Source of the DNA: Vallitalea guaymasensis
Lineage (GTDB): Bacteria > Bacillota > Clostridia > Lachnospirales > Vallitaleaceae
NCBI RefSeq assembly: GCF_018141425.1
Contig: NZ_CP058561.1
Location: 2,356,001-2,420,000 of the forward strand
DNA: 64,000 nt
Direction: 5' to 3'
Part shown: positions 36,250 through 45,826 of the stretch, one piece after another
How the letters are laid out: each line of letters begins with the position of its first letter
Position numbering within the stretch: position 1 is the stretch's first letter
Notes under the pieces: model-generated
Seen by the model: only the letters and a program-made list of their open reading frames with translations
Database searches by the model: none
Told to the model about the DNA's origin: nothing
Translations under genes and position numbers: made by a program

Positions 36250-36278
36250 AGTATATCATAATATTAATCTATGGTCAA
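36250..36278 (-). promoter_or_regulatory. Sigma-A promoter of the GntR pair
   Basis: Minus strand TTGACC (36273-36278), 17-base spacer, TATACT (36250-36255). Confidence 0.75.
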
Positions 36279-37202
36279 TTCCATATTATCTTATAAAAAT
36301 CCTATTAATAGATAGCTTACTATTGCTTTAATAGTGATAAAACATTACTTTTACAGGTAATTATAAATATAATATCTACTGATTTTAATTAATCGGAGTA
36401 ATTATTACCCATTAAAATTTCACTTATATTTATATAATATATTGATTTAATATTATTTATTTTTCAGCCTATTAATTATCTGATTTCATTTTATATATGA
36501 CTAGAGTATTTGACATACCAATTTTTAGGAGAGATAACGTATTATACAACCGCTTCTATTTATAGCACATAGTAATTAAACAGAATATCCATGTTTATAT
36601 ATACTATATCTAGCTTTCTTATATTGCGAAAAAATATCTGTTTAGTTTAGAAAAGGATAATTTCATACCATTTTTCATAGTAATATTTCACTTATTTCTT
36701 TTGTCTTTTATTATTTTAATTCTATATAACAATACAAATATAATCGTTTATTATTTAATTTTACAATATTACTAAATTCATCACTTAAAAATTATTAGCT
36801 CCCAGTATTAAACTTCTAATGTCTACACTAACATATATAAAATTCTCATTAACCACTAAAACCATTGTACGATTTATAATAACAATACAAATTATACATG
36901 TTACAAGGATTATTAATCCAGTTGCTGTAATTTACATTTAGAGACTATGAATTATATATTAATAATCAACAAAACAATAGTATTTTTATTACATGTAATT
37001 GTGCTTTATATCCAGTTATTATTCATATACTTAAGTAAATGGTACATATGTTAATAGTTTTTACATACCAATTCACCTACTATACTATTACCTTAAAATA
37101 TTGAAAACCAATAAATCAATACGGTATCATACTAAAAATCCAATAGATAGTAAATAATAGAGTAAAACTTTAACTATAACTCTATATAGATTCCCACTAA
37201 GA

Positions 37203-37238
37203 AAGGTATAAACACTAATATTCTAGCGTTTATACCTT
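37203..37238 (-). terminator. Terminator of the 37299-37958 gene
   Basis: AAGGTATAAAC (37203 on) pairs with GTTTATACCTT with an additional CTA/TAG pair inside. On the minus strand TTTCTTAG follows. Confidence 0.65.
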
Positions 37239-37298
37239 GTATAATTATATAATCATAATTTAGCTCTATATTATGACGTAATAACTTGAAAAGTAGTG

Positions 37299-37958
37299 TT
37301 ATTTTACTATCTTAATAGTTTGGTATGTAACTGGTAACATCAAAAGCATTATTTGAGAATGGTAGATTCTAATTCTATCTCCTGAATTAATATCACTTAT
37401 TGATAATTCCTCACCAGCTTCATTTTCAATTACTGCATTTTCCAATAAATTCAAATGAATATCACCCATAATTCCATTGTTAACTATAATTACTCCATCT
37501 TTTACTTTTTCTACTATGCCATATGAAACAATATAACCATCTACTACTTCAACTTTAGAAGCAAGTGTTTGTGGTGGAATAGACATTGTCATCTTTCTAC
37601 TGTATTCTGTGTATACATAGTTCCCAACCTTCAAATCTGCTCCTTCAAGTTTTTTACCACTTATACTATCACTTACTTGTGTTTTATCACCAATAATTAA
37701 AGTGTAAAGTCTAGAATCATATTGATTTTTTATAGTAACTAAAAGTGCTCTAGATCCTTGTCGTATACTAAGAATTTCACCAAAGCCAGAATAATCTTTA
37801 ACAACTGTATTTTTCATTGAAATATCTTTATCTGCTACTACTGATGGTACCTCATTAATAGGTGCAGGTAATGTACTTGCAAATACTGACATATTTGACA
37901 TTAACATTCCTCCTACCATTAAAAATGCAATAAATTTTTTTGATATAATTTTTTTCAT
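37299..37958 (-). CDS. Secreted beta-rich protein, unknown function
   Basis: A 219-residue exported protein. Signal peptide MKKIISKKFIAFLMVGGMLM with cleavage near VFAS (residue 28). The mature part consists of two beta-rich repeats with similar phrases: FGEILSIRQGSRALLVTIKN and later YGIVEKVKDGVIIVNNGIMG, each followed by a hydrophobic strand (YTLIIGDKTQVSD, IHLNLLENAVIEN) and a GD turn. This is seen in stalk or anchor segments of clostridial surface proteins, but no anchor is visible. Function unknown. It has a GAAAGGATG-like site and a dyad upstream. Confidence 0.72.
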   Translation of the reverse strand: MKKIISKKFIAFLMVGGMLMSNMSVFASTLPAPINEVPSVVADKDISMKNTVVKDYSGFGEILSIRQGSRALLVTIKNQYDSRLYTLIIGDKTQVSDSISGKKLEGADLKVGNYVYTEYSRKMTMSIPPQTLASKVEVVDGYIVSYGIVEKVKDGVIIVNNGIMGDIHLNLLENAVIENEAGEELSISDINSGDRIRIYHSQIMLLMLPVTYQTIKIVK

Positions 37959-38378
37959 TTTGTTTCATCCTTTCTTTTTTAGGTAGAACAGTATCTTATT
38001 TTTTTAATTTTATTTTTCATTAGTTGCTCTACACTACACATTTTTATTTGTTGTTTCGATCGAAAACAACAACAGTATAACATAACAATTCTGAAAATTC
38101 TGTCGTATTATAAATGTAAAGTTCGACAAAAACAATTACGTTTAATTGTAATCAAAACACTAATACAGCTTTATAAAATTACTTAATATATCATTTATCA
38201 TTAATTAAATAAATTCAACACACACATATTTTCATCATGATTTGTCAAGTATTTTTTCAATTATCCCAGAAAAAAAGAGCCTTGTTCTATTTTTAAGAAC
38301 AAAACTCTTTACAATTTTTTTAACTAAATGCTATTGGTTTTCTTATACGTTTCTTAATAACCTAATATTTAAAAACAT
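37959..38378. promoter_or_regulatory. Promoter region with CGATCG dyad upstream of the secreted protein gene
   Basis: On the minus strand TTGTTT, a 17-base spacer and TATAAT (near 38109-38114) form a promoter. Downstream of it, 38048-38072, is an almost perfect dyad TTGTTGTTT-CGATCG-AAA(A)CAACAA, a candidate operator for a repressor. The pgmB terminator lies at 38270-38310. Confidence 0.5.
38270..38310 (-). terminator. Terminator of pgmB
   Basis: Minus strand AAAGAGTTTTGTTCT pairs with AGAACAAGGCTCTTT and T's continue to 38270. Confidence 0.8.
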
Positions 38379-39032
38379 CTACATAAGATCTTCAAGTTTA
38401 ATATCTTTTGTTTCTCCATAAACAATATCAGCTTTATTAAGAACCTTGCTATCGCCTATACCAACTGCAAACATACCTGCTGATTTTATGGCTTCTATTC
38501 CTGCTTCAGCATCTTCAACACCTATACATTCTGATATATCTACGCCCAAATGTTCTGCTGCTTTTAGGAAAATATCTGGTGCTGGCTTACCTCTTTTAAC
38601 TTCAGCTGGATTAACAATATAATCAATATCATTTTCAATTCCTAATAACCTTACTAAAGTAGGTGCATTCTTAGAAGCACTTCCTATTGCAATCTTGATG
38701 TTTCTCTTTTTAAGCTCATCAAATAGGTCTTTTACTCCTTCAAAAAGGTTTTCCTCTGTGAACTTAAGTATCATTTCTTTATAATTTTCATTTTTTCTTG
38801 TTGCTAATTCTAACTTTTCGTCCTCTGTAAAATCATTAGCTTTATTAGCATATTCAAGTATTCTTTCAAGAGATTCTATTCTTGAAACACCTTTTAACTT
38901 CTCGTTAAATTTTCTATCAATTTCTATGCCTATCTCGTTGGCAAGCTGTTTCCAAGCTTGATAGTGTTGTTCACTTGTCTCAGTAATAACACCATCCATA
39001 TCAAATATAAATAACTTGTATTTATTATTCAT
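38379..39032 (-). CDS. pgmB: Beta-phosphoglucomutase (HAD family)
   Basis: A 217-residue HAD phosphatase-fold enzyme converting beta-glucose 1-phosphate to glucose 6-phosphate, used after phosphorolysis of maltose, trehalose or related sugars. The nucleophile motif is FDMDGVIT (Asp10 and acid-base Asp12), with the beta-PGM cap motif KGVSRIESL near 45-53, motif 2 GSASKN near 115, KPAPDIF near 147 and acid motif VEDAEAGI. Length is right. It stands alone here; no phosphorylase gene is adjacent. Confidence 0.93.
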   Translation of the reverse strand: MNNKYKLFIFDMDGVITETSEQHYQAWKQLANEIGIEIDRKFNEKLKGVSRIESLERILEYANKANDFTEDEKLELATRKNENYKEMILKFTEENLFEGVKDLFDELKKRNIKIAIGSASKNAPTLVRLLGIENDIDYIVNPAEVKRGKPAPDIFLKAAEHLGVDISECIGVEDAEAGIEAIKSAGMFAVGIGDSKVLNKADIVYGETKDIKLEDLM

Positions 39033-39715
39033 TTAGTCGACCACCTTTACGTAATTATCTTTTTGAATACTGGAACGGGTATATCCCATTAGAATTTTAA
39101 AATAGAACTTTGCTATAGTAGTGTAAAGTATACACTATATACTCAAAACATTCAATATTTTATATTTTAAGTTTTCCCATTTTTTATATAACAAAATCTT
39201 ACAGTATCCAATATTTATACCTATAAGAAAAATGTTTTAAGATTATACCTCATAAACCAAAAGAAAAATAGCAAAAAATACTTATTCAGTACAATATATA
39301 TTACAAGAATTGGTAGTAATTAATAAATATATATGGACAATAGTTGGTAAAATTATAGTATTACAAAATTTAACCATTTTTTTATATAAAAATATACTAT
39401 TATGTAGATTTATATGTTATAATGATATTTACAACAATTAACTATATATTTACTATCAATAACTTGCAACAATTCATCGAAATATAGGGCTTATACCCTA
39501 TATTTTTCTACATGATTGTTTATCTTAAACAAACAGACTTATTATAACTCTAGATTACTCTTATTATATCTTATATTATACTCATTAGTTTACATTACAT
39601 TCACTCCAATATACGTAATTATGCTCATACTTAACTTTTAATAATCAGGACTTTATATCTTACTGACTATTAGTAATAATTAAAATCAATTTCATGCAAT
39701 GATAGGAGGACAAAC
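39033..39715. other. 680-bp intergenic region
   Basis: No coding frame is supportable. A plus-strand hairpin AATATAGGG-CTTATA-CCCTATATT with following TTTC at 39482-39511 looks like an intrinsic terminator with no gene in front of it; a TATAAT at 39417-39422 lies upstream of it. This may be a short RNA or a leader of the M28 peptidase gene. Unresolved. Confidence 0.4.
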
Positions 39716-42226
39716 ATGAGAAAAAAAATAACTGTTCCAGCAAAAATTATGACACTTGTTCTATTGGCTTATCTAATAATACCTGCATTACAACCATCAT
39801 TAGCTCATTCAAATCATCATGGCAAAAATACAATTAGAGAAACTATAGAAACTCTTGCTTCTGAAGAATTCATGGGTAGACTTGTAGGCACTGAAGGCAA
39901 TGAGAAAACAATCAATTACATAACAGATTTCTATAATAATATAGATCTCGAAAAATATGATGAAGATTATTATTTTGAAAATGATGTTACAATCTATCCC
40001 CCTGACCAGCAAATCCATCATCTTGAAGCAGTTTTCAAAGATGGTACTAGTAAAGTCTATACATATGGTGAAGATTATTTAGATTCTCCTATGCTAAAAG
40101 AAGCAAATATACAATCTGATATTACCTTTGATATTAATGACCCAGATATGAAAAATAAAATTTTTGTTGTTGATAGAAGAATCAAGAGCATTGAAAATAA
40201 AGGAACTTTTATGAAAGTGGATACGCTTAGAAAAAATATAAGAGTTAATCCTTTGCCCTCACCTACAGTTCAAATAACAGAGAACTTATATACTGATTTG
40301 CAAACCAAAAATATTGATTATATTAAATTTCACAATAAATATGTTCCTAACGAGTCAAAAGTAAAAAGTGTTATTGGTAAAATTTCTGGAACCGACTCAT
40401 CAAAAGCATTAGTATTATCTGCACATCTAGACCATATAGGCTGGGCAGGTGATACCATATTTTGCGGTGCATCAGACAACGCTTCAGGTATTTCAGCAAT
40501 ACTTGAACTAGCTAGAAAATTAAAACATCGTTCAGAGCATAGACCTTTTGATATGGATATTATTATTGCTGCTTTTAATGCAGAAGAATCTGGGCTGGAC
40601 TGCAGCTGTGATTTTGTTCCTGCCATAAAAGAACAATATGATGATATTTATAATATTAACATAGATACCATAGGTAAAATTGATGGTGGCAGTCTTACAA
40701 TAAATGGTTATTATAAGGAACAATATGTTAATAAGTCATTAAAACAATCATTACTGAATTGTTTTAATGATAACCATATTGAGTTGCTTAATGAATTCTA
40801 TGGCATTAGTGACCATTATTATTTTCTTCATAATAAGATACCCGCTGTAACTCTTGGCCAAAAAGATGTACTTGGAGAAAATAATACAACTTCCATACAT
40901 ACAAAATATGATACTATAGATACAATTGACTTCAACCAAATCAAGAAGATAACCAATACATTATTTGACTTCATAATCAAAAATGATGGTGTTGTTTTCA
41001 AACCTGAAACTACTTTCAAAAAAACTATGGAAACTATAGCATCACCTGAGTTCATGGGCAGACTTCCTGGAACCGAAGGTAATGAAAAAACTGTTGAATA
41101 CATTACTGATTTCTATGAAGAAATAGGATTAGATACATATGATGAAGATTATTACCACGATACTATCCAAACAGTATTCAACCCAGATGAACAAACAGCT
41201 AATTTAGAGATTTCCTTTGCAGATGGTACAAGTAAAACCTACAAATATGGCAAAGACTATATAGATTATCCCTCTCTCATAGCTACTAATATAAATACCA
41301 CCATAACATTTGATAAGGAAGACAGTGATATTGAAAATAAGATTCTTGTAATAGATAAAAATGATACTACTTCAAGATGGGAAATCAAAGCAAAAGCTAT
41401 TTTTCAACAAGCTGACAGCATGTTTAGAATAACCAAACTATTTGCTGAACCAACAAACTATATACAAGTATCTAATAAACTATATAATGATCTAAAAACT
41501 AAAGATATAACTACTGTTGATTTACAGTTATCATATAATACTAAAAAAGCTAATATTAAAAGTGTTGTCGGTAAGATAAAAGGTATTGATTCAACTAAAG
41601 CCGTAGTATTATCTGCACATTTGGATCATGTTGGTTGGGCAGGAGATACTATATTCTGCGGAGCAGTAGACAACGGATCAGGAATAACAACTATTCTGGA
41701 ATTAGCCAAAAGATTACAAGAGCGTTCCAAAGAACAACCTTTTGAAACAGATATAATCATAGCTGCATTCAACGGTGAAGATTCTTTATTATCTTGTACC
41801 GAAGATTTTGTATTGGATATGAGGAATAAATATGATGAATTCTATGATATCAATATTGATACTATCGGCAAAAGTGATGGTGGTCTAATTTGTATGAATG
41901 GTATGTTTGAGGAATCAAATTTAAATACAACTCTAAAAGAATCTATATCCAACTCTTTTAGATATAACGGTTTACTTGTACTAGATGAAACCTATGGTGG
42001 AAGCGACCACAGATTGTTTAATAAATATAATATACCAGGAATCACTCTAGGACAAAAAGATGTATTTGGTGAAAATGGTACTACTAAAATACATACCAAA
42101 GAAGATACTATAGACATAATAGATTACTTCCAAATAGAACAAGTTACTGATATTATATATGATTTCATAATAACCAATGATGGTACAATATATAAATCAT
42201 TGGAAACATTGAAAAAATCAGCATAA
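39716..42226 (+). CDS. Secreted double-domain M28 family zinc peptidase
   Basis: An 836-residue exported protein made of two tandem M28 peptidase repeats. Signal peptide at 1-31 (ends LAHS). Repeat 1 about 40-430 and repeat 2 about 435-830, each starting with MGRL-x-GTEGNEKT and TDFY. Zinc ligands: repeat 1 AHLDHIG, ASDNASG, NAEESG, and SDHYYF; repeat 2 AHLDHVG, AVDNGSG, NGEDSL, and SDHRLF. Repeat 2 has Asp in place of the usual second Glu in the metal pair. It is an aminopeptidase or carboxypeptidase-like enzyme acting outside the cell. A GATAGGAGG site precedes the ATG. Either both domains are active or one is degenerate. Confidence 0.88.
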   Translation: MRKKITVPAKIMTLVLLAYLIIPALQPSLAHSNHHGKNTIRETIETLASEEFMGRLVGTEGNEKTINYITDFYNNIDLEKYDEDYYFENDVTIYPPDQQIHHLEAVFKDGTSKVYTYGEDYLDSPMLKEANIQSDITFDINDPDMKNKIFVVDRRIKSIENKGTFMKVDTLRKNIRVNPLPSPTVQITENLYTDLQTKNIDYIKFHNKYVPNESKVKSVIGKISGTDSSKALVLSAHLDHIGWAGDTIFCGASDNASGISAILELARKLKHRSEHRPFDMDIIIAAFNAEESGLDCSCDFVPAIKEQYDDIYNINIDTIGKIDGGSLTINGYYKEQYVNKSLKQSLLNCFNDNHIELLNEFYGISDHYYFLHNKIPAVTLGQKDVLGENNTTSIHTKYDTIDTIDFNQIKKITNTLFDFIIKNDGVVFKPETTFKKTMETIASPEFMGRLPGTEGNEKTVEYITDFYEEIGLDTYDEDYYHDTIQTVFNPDEQTANLEISFADGTSKTYKYGKDYIDYPSLIATNINTTITFDKEDSDIENKILVIDKNDTTSRWEIKAKAIFQQADSMFRITKLFAEPTNYIQVSNKLYNDLKTKDITTVDLQLSYNTKKANIKSVVGKIKGIDSTKAVVLSAHLDHVGWAGDTIFCGAVDNGSGITTILELAKRLQERSKEQPFETDIIIAAFNGEDSLLSCTEDFVLDMRNKYDEFYDINIDTIGKSDGGLICMNGMFEESNLNTTLKESISNSFRYNGLLVLDETYGGSDHRLFNKYNIPGITLGQKDVFGENGTTKIHTKEDTIDIIDYFQIEQVTDIIYDFIITNDGTIYKSLETLKKSA

Positions 42227-42264
42227 CAACAATCTTTCTATAATAAAAAAACTCTGATATAGTA

Positions 42265-42307
42265 CAAGGAGATAGCTTACAAAATAATCTATTTCCTTGT
42301 TTTTTTA
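42265..42307 (+). terminator. Terminator of the M28 peptidase gene
   Basis: CAAGGAGATAG (42265-42275) pairs with CTATTTCCTTG (42289-42299), with one G-T pair, followed by T8. Confidence 0.85.
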
Positions 42308-42476
42308 TAGATATAAATGATATCACTCCAAATTTCTTTTAATATTTATAAAATTGAGAAATACGGACTAAAATCCTTTTAACTGCAACACATTTTTGTT
42401 ATAATAATAGATAACGCAAAATTACTCAATATGGACTAATATAACAATTGGAATTAGTTTTAAGTAGGTGAAATTT

Positions 42477-45400
42477 ATGATTCAATTTTCTCTTGATGAT
42501 ATACGTAGATTATGTAATGATAAGACTTTCATGAAGGGTGTAAAATATTACAATAAAGGTCATGTAGAGGATATAAACTTTTATACTGATTTCTTTGACA
42601 TAAAAGTCAAGGGAACCGACTTATATAATGTTCTGCTGGAATTCGACCATAATAACGGTAAGCTCAATTATATGGAATGTAATTGTAAAGCATTCCAAAA
42701 ATATTATGGTGCCTGTAAACATATAATAGCTGCTTTATTGACTATTTTATACAGACAGGATGAATTCAATAAGAATTATATAAATAATTCCTATGACAAT
42801 GTAATTGAAAATTTCTCGAAAGCTATGATAGGCAGGACAAGCAAGGCTATTAAAAAAACTCCTGTCAATATTGAAATCACCTTTTTTCCAATAAGCATCT
42901 ATAATAACTATTATTCATCATCTTATAATCTGAGAATTGGAGATAAAAGACTATATACCCTCAAGAATTTCAATGAACTATACAAAAAATATAAGACTGG
43001 TGGAAGTATCACATATGGAAAAGAATTTGTTTTCGACACTAATAATCATTACTTCAACGATTGTGATGACAAATTCATAAACACCATAGGTGACTATTAT
43101 GAAACTGAGAAATTCATCAATAAAGATGCAGGCTATAGAAGCAGTTTTACTGGCTATAAAAATAATATAGCCCTGCCTGAAACCTACATCAAAAAAACCC
43201 TATCCATATTGGAAAATAGAAATTTTAACATTAATTATAATGATATCATATATAGAAATTGCAAAATACTAACTGATATAGATATGAAATTTGACGTAAA
43301 AAAATCTTCTAATAGTATCGTCATCACTATAAAAAATAATCAGAACTTTTTTAGATTAACCACGGATTGCAAATATGTTTTCTATGACAATAATGTTTAT
43401 AAGTTATCACCAGAAAAACAGCAACTATTTCATGTTATTGACAAAACCTTTAATAATAAAACCAAATCAATAGAGCTGAGTATCAATTATAAACACAAAT
43501 TCGTATCAACCATATTACCGGTCCTAAAAGAACTTGGAACAGTTCATATGGACTCAGAAATATCAGATAAACTATACTCCGGAGACTTTTCCTGTGAAAT
43601 CTATCTGGACAAATATTTTGATACTGTAAAAGGTACTATCAACTTTAATTATGGTGATTACAAGATAGGTATTATACCTGAACAAAAACCAGATATACCA
43701 AAAGATATAATATTAGTCCAAGATATCAAAAAGGAAGCAATCATATTATCACTTTTGAAGGAAGCTTCCTGTGTGAAATCAGAAGAAGATGATTTTTTTA
43801 CTATAGAAGATGAAAGTAACTTATATGATTTCATCTATTACTATTTGCCCAAATTACAGCAACTGGCTACAATATACTACTCTGAGAATTTTAAAAATAT
43901 TCATATCAAAGAAGAATACGACATGCAAGGTGGAATTAGATTAAGTGAAGAATCTAACATGCTTGAAATATCTTTCAGCATTGAGGGCATAGAACAAGAT
44001 GAACTTGTTTCCATAATGAAATCACTAAAAGAAAAGAAACGATACTACAAATTAAAAAATGGAGGTTTCCTGCCTCTAGAAAACCAAGAAGCAATAAATC
44101 TATCTACAGTTATTAATGGACTCAATCTATCTTCTAAAGATTTTAAAAATGAAATAATCAAGGTACCTAAATATAGAGCTTTCTATCTTGATACTCTGTT
44201 GAAAGAAAAAAACATCAGCATTTTCAATCGTAATGAAGGTTTTAATAAGCTGGTAAAAAATATAACGGAACCAGTAGATATGGAATTCACTCCACCTAGC
44301 ACCCTGGAAAAAATACTTAGGGATTACCAAAAGTTTGGATTCATGTGGCTGAAATCCTTAGCCTACTATGGTTTTGGAGGAATCCTTGCTGATGATATGG
44401 GACTTGGTAAAACTATACAATCAATCGCACTAATAAAATCAACTGAAAGCCAGAATCCTTCATTAGTTGTAGCCCCTACATCTCTAGTATATAACTGGGC
44501 AGATGAAATAAAGAAATTCGCACCAGACTTGAATGTTCTGATACTAACTGGAAACAGAAAAGATAGACAAGAATATTTCAAAGAAATCAATGATAATGAC
44601 GTTATAATAACCTCCTACGGGTTATTAAAAAGAGATATAGAAGATTACACTAATTATTTATTCGAGTACTGTTTTATTGATGAAGCACAACATATAAAGA
44701 ATCCTAACTCATTGAATGCGAAAGCTGTAAAATTGATACCTTCAAAAGTTAGGTTTGCCCTGACAGGTACACCTATAGAAAATTCTTTAATGGAATTATG
44801 GTCAATCTTTGATTTTATATTACCAGGTTATCTATTGAGCAACAGGAAATTCACATCCAATTATGAACGACCAATTATTAAGAACAGTGATGAAGAAGCT
44901 CTAAATCAATTAAACAATCAGATAAAACCATTTATCCTTAGGAGACTAAAAACAGATGTATTGACTGAACTCCCCCCTAAAATAGAAACGAAAATGTCTA
45001 CAGATTTAACTGAAAACCAGAAAAAAATATATCTAGCATATTTACAAAAAACTAAAAAAGAAATAGCCCAAGAAATTACTGACAAAGGTTTTAATAAAAG
45101 CAAAATGAAGATATTAGCAGCTCTCACAAGGCTAAGACAAATATGCTGCCACCCTTCTACATTCATAGAAGATTATAAGGGTGATAGCGGTAAATTGCAA
45201 TTATTACTAGAGTTAGTGACCGATGCCGTAGATAGCGGACATAGAATACTATTATTCTCTAGTTTTACAAGTATGCTTGGTATAATAAAAGATTCATTGG
45301 ATAATAATGAAATCTCTAATTACTACTTAGATGGCTCAACCAAATCCGAAGAACGTAGAGACATGGTGAATGATTTCAATGATGGGGATACCAGCGTTTT

Positions 45401-45698
45401 CCTTATATCTTTAAAAGCTGGTGGAACAGGACTTAACCTGACCGGAGCTGATATGGTTATTCATTATGACCCTTGGTGGAATCCAGCTGTAGAGGATCAA
45501 GCAACTGATAGAGCATATAGGATAGGACAGGATAAATCTGTCCAAGTCTTCAAATTGATAACCGCTGGAACAATAGAGGAACGTATATATCAGTTACAGC
45601 AAAAGAAAAAATCAATGATTGATTCTATTATAAAACCAGGTGAGACAATGTTGACTAAGTTAAGTGAAGATGAGATAAAATCATTATTTGACTTATGA
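42477..45698 (+). CDS. SNF2 family helicase with N-terminal SWIM zinc finger
   Basis: A 1073-residue ATP-dependent DNA translocase. N-terminal SWIM zinc finger (CNCKAFQKYYGACKH, about 60-75), a long SNF2-associated middle part, then the Swi2/Snf2 motor: Walker A DDMGLGKT at about 638, motif II DEAQ at about 735, TGTPIENSLMELWS, and the C-terminal lobe ending with motif VI (DQATDRAYRIGQ). Such proteins are common in Clostridia and Bacilli and are thought to move on DNA with stalled polymerase or damage. The start at 42477 (ATG) is preferred over a GTG at 42468, because AGGTG precedes the ATG. Stand-alone. Confidence 0.92.
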   Translation: MIQFSLDDIRRLCNDKTFMKGVKYYNKGHVEDINFYTDFFDIKVKGTDLYNVLLEFDHNNGKLNYMECNCKAFQKYYGACKHIIAALLTILYRQDEFNKNYINNSYDNVIENFSKAMIGRTSKAIKKTPVNIEITFFPISIYNNYYSSSYNLRIGDKRLYTLKNFNELYKKYKTGGSITYGKEFVFDTNNHYFNDCDDKFINTIGDYYETEKFINKDAGYRSSFTGYKNNIALPETYIKKTLSILENRNFNINYNDIIYRNCKILTDIDMKFDVKKSSNSIVITIKNNQNFFRLTTDCKYVFYDNNVYKLSPEKQQLFHVIDKTFNNKTKSIELSINYKHKFVSTILPVLKELGTVHMDSEISDKLYSGDFSCEIYLDKYFDTVKGTINFNYGDYKIGIIPEQKPDIPKDIILVQDIKKEAIILSLLKEASCVKSEEDDFFTIEDESNLYDFIYYYLPKLQQLATIYYSENFKNIHIKEEYDMQGGIRLSEESNMLEISFSIEGIEQDELVSIMKSLKEKKRYYKLKNGGFLPLENQEAINLSTVINGLNLSSKDFKNEIIKVPKYRAFYLDTLLKEKNISIFNRNEGFNKLVKNITEPVDMEFTPPSTLEKILRDYQKFGFMWLKSLAYYGFGGILADDMGLGKTIQSIALIKSTESQNPSLVVAPTSLVYNWADEIKKFAPDLNVLILTGNRKDRQEYFKEINDNDVIITSYGLLKRDIEDYTNYLFEYCFIDEAQHIKNPNSLNAKAVKLIPSKVRFALTGTPIENSLMELWSIFDFILPGYLLSNRKFTSNYERPIIKNSDEEALNQLNNQIKPFILRRLKTDVLTELPPKIETKMSTDLTENQKKIYLAYLQKTKKEIAQEITDKGFNKSKMKILAALTRLRQICCHPSTFIEDYKGDSGKLQLLLELVTDAVDSGHRILLFSSFTSMLGIIKDSLDNNEISNYYLDGSTKSEERRDMVNDFNDGDTSVFLISLKAGGTGLNLTGADMVIHYDPWWNPAVEDQATDRAYRIGQDKSVQVFKLITAGTIEERIYQLQQKKKSMIDSIIKPGETMLTKLSEDEIKSLFDL

Positions 45699-45727
45699 TA
45701 TGATTATATCTGTTACCTACAGATCAA

Positions 45728-45812
45728 AAGGGCTTCCCCATTATACATGGCACTTATCCTCTATAAGCTATACTTTTTAGAGGATAGGAATTAATGTATC
45801 ATGAGAAAGCCC
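45728..45812. terminator. Bidirectional hairpin between the helicase and splB
   Basis: Outer arms AAGGGCTT and AAAGCCCTT enclose an inner stem (ATCCTCTA with TAGAGGAT) in an 85-base palindrome. It lies between convergent genes. Confidence 0.65.
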
Positions 45813-45826
45813 TTAATAAATAATTA

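Larger units (their letters stand above)
36186..37298. other. 1.1-kb AT-rich stretch without genes
   Basis: Beyond the GntR promoter and the terminator near 37203-37238 I see no coding frame on either strand with a start, ribosome site and protein-like composition, no repeats and no RNA structure I can name. It could be a decayed gene region or hold regulatory RNA. Confidence 0.5.

Noticed and set aside
36300-37190. Hidden protein gene in the 1.1-kb gap
   Set aside because: Stops occur often in all frames and no start with a ribosome site gives a protein-like product.
44127-44330. Minus-strand frames inside the SNF2 gene
   Set aside because: They are antisense to the helicase and lack any domain or start signal.
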